DNA of 64,000 bases from contig NZ_QWGB01000003.1 in assembly GCF_003576345.1 (NCBI RefSeq), positions 115,389 to 179,388 of the forward strand, in the 5' to 3' direction. This document shows, piece after piece, positions 58,290-64,000 of this stretch. The translations under genes and the position numbers were made by a program. Numbering within the stretch: the first letter of the stretch is position 1; the number at the start of each line of letters is the position of its first letter. This DNA comes from Henriciella barbarensis. Its GTDB lineage: Bacteria; Pseudomonadota; Alphaproteobacteria; Caulobacterales; Hyphomonadaceae. The notes beneath the pieces were generated by a model. The model had not been told where the DNA came from, searched no databases, and saw nothing but the letters and a program-made list of their open reading frames with translations.

Positions 58290-58416
58290 AATTCACGGCA
58301 CATCACACAAAGACCATACGGCTTTGTATTAATACAATTTGTTTGACGTTTTTAGCCGCGGCATGAACTGTCAGCAACACCGTAATTCACGGTCGATTGC
58401 TACCGTTGTGCTACCG
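58290..58416. promoter_or_regulatory. Repeats and palindrome upstream of integrase
   Basis: AATTCACGG occurs at 58290-58298 and 58384-58392 as direct repeats; GCTACCG occurs at 58399-58405 and 58410-58416, 11 bp apart, just before the ribosome-binding GAGGAG; TTGTATTAATACAA at 58324-58337 is a perfect 14-bp palindrome. Spaced direct repeats between att core and integrase are typical of arm-type integrase or excisionase sites, and the palindrome could be an operator. None is proven. Confidence 0.5.
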
Positions 58417-58427
58417 AGGAGCTAGAG

Positions 58428-59621
58428 ATGCCGAACGCCAAACATAAAGTGAGGTTGACCAAGTCATATCTTGAGAATGTTCGCAGCGCCGAACACGAAT
58501 TTACGATCTGGGATGAGGCGGTCGACGGCCTTCATGTTCGCATCTACCCGAGCCAGAAAAAGACGTTCAACGTATTTTATCGGTCTGCTCGTCGGGTGTC
58601 GCGTCGTCGTGCAATTGGAACTTTCCCGTCTCTCACCGTAGAGGCAGCTCGTAAAAAGGCGCGCACTATTCTGTATGAAGCATCAATGGGCGCCGACCCG
58701 TTTGCAGATGCCGACGTGTCTCGCGCAATTCCCAAACTCAGTGAGTGGTGGGAGATATTTTGGAGTACACACATAACGGCGAAGAAGGCCAAATCGACAC
58801 AGCGCTCTGATAAGGCAATGTGGAGAAAGCACCTAGCGCCAACCTTCGGTCGCTGTTTCGTGGACGAGATCGATACGTTGCTCGTTCAAAGTTGGCACGC
58901 GAAGTTGGCACACACTCCGGGAGCTGCAAACCGCGCACTGTCACTGCTCTCAACAATGATGACCGCAGCAATGCGAGCAGGCTATCGCGCCACTAATCCT
59001 TGCACATTGGTGCAGAAGTACCCCGAGCGTCGGAAACAGCGGTTGCTATCTAATGATGAATTCCGGCGACTATTTCGGGAGCTCGAATTTGAGGCCGAGC
59101 AATACGACGTTGGAACAGCCACCATCATCAAATTGCTAGCGCTCACAGGCGCGCGAAGAGGCGAGGCACTAAATGCACGATGGAGTGAGTTTGATCTGAA
59201 CTCTGATGCACCAGTTTGGAGAGTGCCCACCGAGCACATAAAAGCTGGCAATCGCTATGGCACCGAAATCGAACGTTTTCTGAGTGTGCCGGTCTGCCAA
59301 ATGCTTAAAGACTGGAAGACCATCGCGCCAAAAGGCGAACTCGTATTTCCGAGTCCAAAGGATCCAAAACGCACACGTTACGATTTGTGGGTAGCATGGC
59401 GGAGAATTCGAGAGAGAGCCAATCTGCCGACGCTACGCTTGCACGACTTGAGGCACAATTTCGCTACCCATGCTCTTAAGCAGGGTTTTAGTCTTTACGA
59501 TATCGGCGAAGCGCTGGGTCATAGGAGTCCGATGACAACGCAACGGTATGCCACTGTTTTAACAGAGCAAAAGCGGAAGATCATGGCTCAGGTGGGAGAA
59601 CATTTAAGCATGAATTTGTAG
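58428..59621 (+). CDS. Tyrosine recombinase/integrase (DUF4102 type)
   Basis: Protein of 397 aa. N-terminal DUF4102-like arm-binding domain (about 1-95; LTKSYLENVRSAEHEFTIWDEAVDGLHVRIYPS), a SAM-like core-binding domain (about 105-200) and a catalytic domain with Arg243 (TGARRGEALNARW), Lys272, His339/Arg342 (LHDLRHNFATHAL), His365 (LGHRSPMTTQRY) and nucleophile Tyr374. All six active-site residues are present, so it is likely functional. ATG behind GAGGAGCTAG. Located 162 bp from the tRNA-Arg fragment, as expected for prophage- and island-type integrases that target tRNA 3' ends. Confidence 0.95.
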   Translation: MPNAKHKVRLTKSYLENVRSAEHEFTIWDEAVDGLHVRIYPSQKKTFNVFYRSARRVSRRRAIGTFPSLTVEAARKKARTILYEASMGADPFADADVSRAIPKLSEWWEIFWSTHITAKKAKSTQRSDKAMWRKHLAPTFGRCFVDEIDTLLVQSWHAKLAHTPGAANRALSLLSTMMTAAMRAGYRATNPCTLVQKYPERRKQRLLSNDEFRRLFRELEFEAEQYDVGTATIIKLLALTGARRGEALNARWSEFDLNSDAPVWRVPTEHIKAGNRYGTEIERFLSVPVCQMLKDWKTIAPKGELVFPSPKDPKRTRYDLWVAWRRIRERANLPTLRLHDLRHNFATHALKQGFSLYDIGEALGHRSPMTTQRYATVLTEQKRKIMAQVGEHLSMNL

Positions 59622-59839
59622 ATTCGTTACCGTAGGCTTGCCCATTTCAACCGGCGCCCGCAAACCTGCGGGGATGACTCATGGTCAGAAATTAAGGCAA
59701 AACAAACAGAAAGAGAAAAGAGCATTGAGCACTTTTATTCTTCGAAGGTATCGATAGGCGCGAATTATCGGCGAAGCAGAGTTGCAAGTGTCCGGTCGTC
59801 GCGAATTGAGTCACCTTTTGAAAGGACTAGTCTAGGCCG
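59622..59839. other. Spacer between integrase and the two-gene module
   Basis: 218 bp without a gene; AT-rich in the middle. TTGAGC near 59726 and TATCGA near 59750 could form a promoter for the downstream pair with an 18-nt spacer. GCGAATTATCGGCGAAG and TCGTCGCGAATTGAG share the GCGAATT core. No terminator-quality hairpin found. Confidence 0.35.
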
Positions 59840-60808
59840 ATGAGCAACGAGAACCACAACGCAATTTGGGTTAATGATCTCGATGGATACGTATATATCG
59901 ATTCATCTGACTATGAGCGGGAAGCCGAAGTAGAGGCTCGACACGCCGCTTTACGCGACATCGGCGAGATATCGTTGTGTAACGGCAAGGCTATTTCATC
60001 CGAGCTGCTTGATGAGCGCGGCATAGAGCCCCACGAATGGAAGTGGGCCTTTCATGAGGCAGAACGTACTCTTGGACGATCAAGCTCCGATAAAGAGCTG
60101 GAAAAAGCACTGGTCCAGGCGCTCATATCGCTAGGACGCCGATATGCCGTTCGACGGTACGCGAAATGGGAGAAAATTCCGGTATCTTCAGCGCAAACGG
60201 CGACGCTTCCAATGGGATTAGTAGCTTTGCTTCATCAGTTCCTAAGCGGACAAGGCTTCAAAAATTCCGAGCAGTTCAACCCATCCATACGACAGTCTCT
60301 GCTTGAGGCAGCGGCCTTGGAGGACGTAACGGCTTATCACCGCACGAGTATCGTTCAGAACCTTATTCACGAAATTGCGGGGAAATCTGGCGTCAGCCAG
60401 CCAAGAGAATGCCTCGATCGCGAAGCAACGCGTACCATGCTTTCATTGGCCCGATTACACTTCTCTGTTCTTGAACTGAAAGTAGATTCATTCGCACATT
60501 TGTCGAAACTCTTCACTGCTTATCGAAAAGCAAGGCATTCTGAAGGTTTTAGGCAATTCGATGATTCAAAAATAACTGGCAAACCAATTCGAAATTGGCG
60601 CCTGCGCCATCTCCGCCCGCTGTCAGCCTTTATGCCGTTCTCGATTCGATATGGAATTGAGCGCGGCATCAAACACATTGAAGCAGACCTAAAACTCACC
60701 CGGGATATCGCTACGAACGAGTTGGCACTCGCTCAAGCCGGTATCCTGCTTATGCGAAAGACTGTTTATTGGTACGCCGGTGAGCGGATGCGGAATAAGG
60801 CGCGATGA
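59840..60808 (+). CDS. Unknown 322-aa protein coupled to the polymerase-like gene
   Basis: No family recognised. It opens with an acidic/Tyr-rich region (NDLDGYVYIDSSDYEREAEVEARHAALRDIGEI), followed by mostly helical, charged sequence without signal peptide or membrane segments. The C-terminal third is strongly basic (YRKARHSEG, RNWRLRHLRPL, YAGERMRNKAR), consistent with nucleic-acid or polymerase binding. The stop overlaps the next ATG (ATGA), the tightest coupling possible, so the two proteins probably work together in fixed ratio. A primase, terminal-protein or adaptor role is speculation. Confidence 0.8.
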   Translation: MSNENHNAIWVNDLDGYVYIDSSDYEREAEVEARHAALRDIGEISLCNGKAISSELLDERGIEPHEWKWAFHEAERTLGRSSSDKELEKALVQALISLGRRYAVRRYAKWEKIPVSSAQTATLPMGLVALLHQFLSGQGFKNSEQFNPSIRQSLLEAAALEDVTAYHRTSIVQNLIHEIAGKSGVSQPRECLDREATRTMLSLARLHFSVLELKVDSFAHLSKLFTAYRKARHSEGFRQFDDSKITGKPIRNWRLRHLRPLSAFMPFSIRYGIERGIKHIEADLKLTRDIATNELALAQAGILLMRKTVYWYAGERMRNKAR

Positions 60809-62562
60809 GTCGAGTATTTCGATATCATCAGCCTGCAGCGGATAGTGACCATCATCAACCTATCTTGTTTCGTAAGCGAAGGCGCCGCAACTCGTCGCTG
60901 CCGTGTCTCATAGCAGCGGACGAAGCCACGATTACTGATGGGGACGGCACACGTTCCATTGAGAGTTTCCGGAGAATGCCGCGTCGGAAGTACGTAACAC
61001 TGACACGACGCGAAGCTGATAACATCGCTCTCTCCAACTCAGGAATTCAACCGCCAACGGCGCTAGAGGATGAGTATCCCTGGCTGCCGCCACGGTCATA
61101 CGTTCCAAACTCTGCAATCGGGTACAAGGCTCTGATTGACGTGTATCGCCGGTACGGCTCACGACTTACTCCGGCAGCCGCGTACTGCGATGAGAAGTGG
61201 AATACGATATGCAATGCTCTTCGAAGAAAGAGCGCCCTGGATGCCCGCTTCTACTTTGCGTGGCATGTGCCGATTCAAGATGTGTTCGTTCTGGAAGAAC
61301 GTCGAGCAGATCGACGTGTAATCGCTCTAGATATAAATGCGATGTATTCGTCTTGTATGCAGAAGGATATACCAAAGCCGTCTGCGCTTGAGCGTATAGC
61401 ACTCAACCGGCGCTATGAGCCCGGAGAGAGCCTACCTGCAGGCCTGTATCGCTGTCGCTTAGGCAAACCGACATCTAGCTTCATCCGTGAGTTCAATCCG
61501 TTCCGAACATTTTTTAGTGGGACTAGACTCAGAGCCTCGCTTGACGAACCAACTGAAGTCGACCTCAACGAGTTTGAGGTTGGCTTTTACGCACGACACT
61601 TCGATTGTGTTTATCTTGATGATGCTGTCATTTCTAAAGAGGTTGTACCACACCCAATTGCAAGAGAAGCGCAGCGGGCATTCGCACGCCGGTTGTCATA
61701 TCGGATGAGCGGCAACAAGCCGCTCGCTGACCGAGAGAAGTTTCTCGCAACATTGTTGGCTTCAACCTCGAGCAGACCCAACAAACAGCGGCGAATTTTT
61801 ACAAACAGATCGGAGCTAATGTCATATCTTCAGGAGCATTTCGGCGTTTTATCCGCCAATGATGAACCTGAGGCTGCAAGTTTCCGATGGATGGGACGGA
61901 CAAAGCGCTTAATGCTATCTGTTTCGCCCGAACAGTCGATGATCAACACAACTGACATCAACGACCCATATTCATGCTTCATGCTCAACCAACGCATTGT
62001 AGCGCTTGGCAGAATTAAATTGCTGGAACTTATAGAGCGTGTTCAAGCGTTAGGGCCGGAAATCCAGATTTGTTATGCTAACATTGACTCCGTTCATTTT
62101 TCTCTGCCGCAGAACCAAACCGATGTTGTTCTAGAGCAACTGTCTTCATTATCGTCCGATGATATGGGGTCATTTAAAATCGAAGCTGTTTCTCGCCACG
62201 GACTTTGGCTGGAACCGGGGCGTTATTGGCTTTACTCCGACAAAGTCGAGAAATTTAGGAACCGCAGCATAGGAAACGGCGCTGATCCCTTCAAAGAAAA
62301 ATCAGTGCACGTGGCTAGCAGGCGTTTGGGCGACCTTCATGTACCAATTATCGTGTCTCAACAACTGGATCAGTCGATGTCAAACTTACGTTCGCTCCAA
62401 GTCTCCCAGGAGAGTAGTGAAAGTTCAGTCCAACAGCACCTTGTTGAGCAGTCCAGAAGCGATACGTATGCGAGTATTTTGGAGCAGCTTGAAACCAATC
62501 GGCGTGTTTCTACTCCCCAACGACTACAAGCCTTTAGAAGCCTGAAGAAGAGGATTGGTTAG
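60805..62562 (+). CDS. Family-B DNA polymerase-like protein, no visible exonuclease
   Basis: Protein of 585 aa. Palm motif A: RVIALDINAMYSSCM (Asp176 metal ligand; DxNSLYP-like). Motif B-like helix: EKFLATLLAS (Lys312; usual KxxxNSxYG with Asn, Tyr and Gly replaced). Before motif C, NQRIVALGRIKLLELIERV matches the family helix; motif C is CYANIDSVHFSL (usual YxDTDS; first Asp is Asn426, key Asp428 kept). Then GSFKIE and PGRYWLYSDK, the usual KxY-like region. The N-terminal ~165 residues show no Exo I-III motifs. Residues 1-60 are basic. It most resembles protein-primed/viral-type PolB palms, much shorter than usual. Active enzyme or degenerate version is undecided. Confidence 0.75.
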   Translation: MSRVFRYHQPAADSDHHQPILFRKRRRRNSSLPCLIAADEATITDGDGTRSIESFRRMPRRKYVTLTRREADNIALSNSGIQPPTALEDEYPWLPPRSYVPNSAIGYKALIDVYRRYGSRLTPAAAYCDEKWNTICNALRRKSALDARFYFAWHVPIQDVFVLEERRADRRVIALDINAMYSSCMQKDIPKPSALERIALNRRYEPGESLPAGLYRCRLGKPTSSFIREFNPFRTFFSGTRLRASLDEPTEVDLNEFEVGFYARHFDCVYLDDAVISKEVVPHPIAREAQRAFARRLSYRMSGNKPLADREKFLATLLASTSSRPNKQRRIFTNRSELMSYLQEHFGVLSANDEPEAASFRWMGRTKRLMLSVSPEQSMINTTDINDPYSCFMLNQRIVALGRIKLLELIERVQALGPEIQICYANIDSVHFSLPQNQTDVVLEQLSSLSSDDMGSFKIEAVSRHGLWLEPGRYWLYSDKVEKFRNRSIGNGADPFKEKSVHVASRRLGDLHVPIIVSQQLDQSMSNLRSLQVSQESSESSVQQHLVEQSRSDTYASILEQLETNRRVSTPQRLQAFRSLKKRIG

Positions 62563-62730
62563 CGTTGCCTAGCTGCCTCGAGACAACGCTAAGTTCAGCC
62601 GTTTTGTAAGGGGCCTTTGGCCCCCCCGATAGGGGCGTGTTCAGAAGAACACTGGCATCAGGAACAGACAAGCTGGGCAGATCCTGAACGCTCTTTCTAT
62701 TGAAAGCAACTTCGGCGAGCAACTCAATAT
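62534..62730 (-). pseudogene. Possible 3' end of a minus-strand gene cut by the IS
   Basis: An open minus-strand frame ends at 62534 and runs into the left IS terminus at 62731; the part outside the IS reads about 65 residues (ELLAEVAFNRKSVQDLPSLS onward) ending SSSSGF. It has no recognised domain. If real, it was convergent with the polymerase-like gene, overlapping its end by 29 bp, and lost its 5' part to the IS. It may equally be chance. Confidence 0.25.
62610..62624. terminator. GC hairpin after the polymerase-like gene
   Basis: GGGGCC-TTT-GGCCCC forms a perfect 6-bp GC stem 48 bp after the stop, followed by Cs rather than Ts. It could end the two-gene transcript with Rho help or only stabilise its 3' end. 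Confidence 0.4.
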
Positions 62731-62755
62731 TGACCCAGCCCCGTAATTTCCGGCC
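62731..62755 (+). repeat. IS left terminal inverted repeat
   Basis: Begins TGACCCAGCCCCGT and continues through CCGGCC. It pairs with 63977-64000. Confidence 0.9.
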
Positions 62756-62793
62756 ATGAATTTGCAGAGTCCTCGACACGAAGAGGATGACAG

Positions 62794-63060
62794 ATGCGCA
62801 AATCACGATTTTCCGAAGAACAGATCATTGGGATGATCCGGGAGCACGAAGCTGGTGTGAAGACGGCCGATATCTGCCGCAAGTACGGCATCTCGGATGC
62901 GACCTTCTACAAGTACAAGGCGAAGTTCGGCGGCATGACGGTGTCGGACGCCCGGCGGTTGAAGACGCTGGAGGAGGAGAACTCGAAGCTGAAGCGCCTC
63001 CTGGCCGATGCCATGCTGGACAATGCCGCCCTGAAGGACCTGGCGACAAAAAACTTCTGA
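62794..63060 (+). CDS. IS transposase OrfA
   Basis: Protein of 88 aa with a helix-turn-helix ([41 protein letters not shown]) that binds the IS ends and a leucine-zipper-like heptad region ([20 protein letters not shown]) for multimerisation. ATG preceded by GAGGA. Ends just after the slippery heptamer. OrfA alone usually represses or modulates transposition in IS3 elements. Confidence 0.93.
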   Translation: MRKSRFSEEQIIGMIREHEAGVKTADICRKYGISDATFYKYKAKFGGMTVSDARRLKTLEEENSKLKRLLADAMLDNAALKDLATKNF

Positions 63061-63974
63061 CGCCCGATGCGAAGCGGAAGGCCGTGCACCACGTGATGGA
63101 AACGCATGGCCTGTCGGAGCGTCGGGCCTGCCTGCTGGCCGATCTCGATCGGTCCACCTTCCAGTATGAGAAACGCGATGGCGGTGACGAGAAGCTGCGC
63201 CAGAGGCTACGGGAGCTGGCTGGTGAACGCCGCCGGTTCGGCTATCGCAGGCTCGGCATCCTGCTGGACCGCGAGGGCCTCAGTGCCAATCACAAGAAGA
63301 TCTACCGCATCTATGCCGAGGAGGGGTTGGCCGTGAAACGACGACGCGGGCGAAAGCGGGCGACAGGCACGCGTTCGCCCATGCTCCTGCCGGAACAGGC
63401 GAATGAGCGATGGAGCCTGGACTTCGTGTCGGATGCCCTCAGCGATGGCCGCCGGTTCCGCACGCTCTGTGTTGTCGACGACTTCTCCCGGGAAGCCCTG
63501 GCTGTGGTCGTCGATGTCTCCTTGTCCGGCGTGCGGGTCGCGAGGGAGCTGTCCCGCCTCATCGCCCAGCGGGGCGCTCCGAAGATGATCGTCTCCGACA
63601 ATGGCACTGAGCTCACCAGTCATGCGATCCTGAAATGGGTCCGCGAGGTCGGCATCGAGTGGCATTACATCGCGCCGGGAAAGCCGACACAGAATGCCTT
63701 CGTCGAAAGCTTCAACGGCCGGCTGCGCGACGAGTGCCTGAACGAGCATCTCTTCGACAGTCTCGGTGACGCCCGGCGCATCATCGAAGCCTGGCGGATC
63801 GATTACAACACGACACGGCCGCACACCGCACTCGGCGGACTTGCTCCGTTGACCTATGCCGCTCAGCACCGCAGACACCGGCCCGGCTCGCTTGAGCGTC
63901 GCGGTGGCTCCGCTCGCCGGGCCTTGACCTCAAACCAACCAACAGAAAGAAAGGCGAACAGACTCTCCGAATGA
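62794..63974 (+). CDS. IS transposase OrfAB, -1 frameshift product
   Basis: Fusion of OrfA with the DDE catalytic OrfB, about 393 aa when the ribosome slips at AAAAAAC (63048-63054), entering the frame that reads [19 protein letters not shown]. OrfB shows an HTH_21-like segment ([23 protein letters not shown]) and an rve integrase core with Asp in [10 protein letters not shown], Asp in [11 protein letters not shown] and Glu in [18 protein letters not shown], the complete DDE triad. No internal stop or deletion is seen, so the element is probably active. Confidence 0.92.
63048..63054 (+). promoter_or_regulatory. Programmed -1 frameshift site
   Basis: A-AAA-AAC in the OrfA frame, the canonical IS3-family slippery heptamer, six bases before the OrfA stop. 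The OrfB frame is exactly -1 relative to OrfA and is open across this point. Confidence 0.92.
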
Positions 63975-63976
63975 AC

Positions 63977-64000
63977 GGCCCGGATCACGGGGCTGGGTCA
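63977..64000 (-). repeat. IS right terminal inverted repeat
   Basis: Reverse complement starts TGACCCAGCCCCGTGATCCG and matches the left end; it ends exactly on the final base of the window. Confidence 0.9.

Larger units (their letters stand above)
58221..64000 (+). mobile_element. Integrated element at tRNA-Arg, left end (right end off window)
   Basis: Begins at the tRNA-Arg 3' fragment and continues to the window edge. Contents: tyrosine integrase, two coupled genes (unknown 322 aa and family-B polymerase-like 585 aa) and a nested IS3-family element. Base composition is visibly lower in GC than the nuo region and codon use is mixed, apart from the GC-rich IS. No phage structural, conjugation or plasmid replication genes are seen in the visible 5.8 kb. 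Confidence 0.8.
62731..64000 (+). mobile_element. IS3-family insertion sequence (probable IS407 group)
   Basis: 1270 bp. Left terminal repeat TGACCCAGCCCCGTAAT at 62731 and right repeat, on the other strand, TGACCCAGCCCCGTGAT starting at 64000; the first 14 bases are identical and the homology extends to about 24 bp. Encodes OrfA and OrfB joined by a -1 frameshift. The group call rests on the OrfA type ([20 protein letters not shown]) and DDE protein. The window stops at the last base of the element, so the right target duplication cannot be seen; the left flank is ATAT. Confidence 0.93.

Noticed and set aside
58180..58296. N-terminal extension of the PLP enzyme
   Set aside because: It would translate the tRNA-Arg fragment; the ATG at 58179 has a good GGGAGG and matches the start of conserved sequence.
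58221..58310. Functional tRNA-Arg gene
   Set aside because: The D arm, 5' acceptor strand and proper anticodon stem are missing.
60805..62562. Reverse transcriptase (DRT/retron-like) identity
   Set aside because: There is no YxDD box; motif C is YANIDS and motif A DINAMY, in the PolB order and spacing, with the PolB-specific KxY-like segment after motif C.
58221..64000. Calling the element a pipolin outright
   Set aside because: The polymerase is much shorter than described primer-independent PolBs, shows no Exo or TPR2 motifs that I can see, and no other pipolin hallmark genes are in view; only resemblance can be claimed.
53353..64000. CRISPR array
   Set aside because: No regularly spaced identical repeats; the repeats near 56.5 kb are degenerate and irregular.

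Overview
The window is chromosomal DNA from an alphaproteobacterium. The gene orders (ppiD-trpEGDC-lexA-comEC, dnaE-rpsB-tsf-pyrH-frr-uppS-cdsA-dxr-rseP-bamA-skp-lpxDAIB-gltA, and nuoA-N-birA-coaX-rnj-mce-proS-lolCD), a direct-repeat GAAC-N7-GAAC LexA box and the moderately high GC point to the Caulobacterales/Maricaulales side, probably a Hyphomonadaceae-like marine genus. That placement is inferred from protein style and synteny, not from a search.

Layout. 1-668 is the 5' part of tpiA (minus). 756-7336 is a plus-strand run of ppiD, trpE, trpG, an alpha/beta hydrolase, trpD and trpC, followed by lexA behind its own SOS box. comEC (minus) is convergent with lexA and divergent from gltX-gltA (plus). 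From about 13.0 to 53.35 kb almost everything is on the minus strand. It comprises an envelope/translation supercluster (lpxB, lpxI, lpxA, lpxD, skp/ompH, bamA, rseP, dxr, cdsA, uppS, frr, pyrH, tsf, rpsB), dnaE, lolD-lolC/E-proS, a DUF1467 gene, mce, rnj, coaX and birA, then the complete 14-gene complex I operon, which carries a small unknown membrane gene between nuoF and nuoG. Many genes overlap by 1-4 bases (TGATG, ATGA, TTGA), so translational coupling is pervasive.

Accessory end. At about 53.4 kb the style changes. First comes a 5'-truncated RHS fragment with a unique C-terminal tail, followed 2 bp later by a small exported protein (a possible toxin/immunity cassette), a lipoprotein, an echo of the RHS core, a hypothetical gene and a patch of degenerate intergenic repeats. 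Then tRNA-Phe and a PLP enzyme of the sphingosine-1-phosphate-lyase/decarboxylase type restore the core genome. At 58221-58266 lies only the 3' half of a tRNA-Arg(TCT). A tyrosine integrase follows, so this is the left junction of an integrated element that runs to the window end.

The cargo of that element is the most novel feature. Two translationally coupled genes encode an unrecognised 322-aa protein and a 585-aa protein with family-B DNA polymerase palm motifs (DINAMY, a degenerate KxxxTLxAS, YANIDS, then PGRYWLY) and no visible exonuclease domain. An IS3-family element (probably IS407 group, A-AAA-AAC frameshift) occupies 62731-64000, and its right terminal repeat ends on the last base of the window. 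The intact tRNA-Arg(TCT) is predicted to lie beyond the window at the far end of the element.
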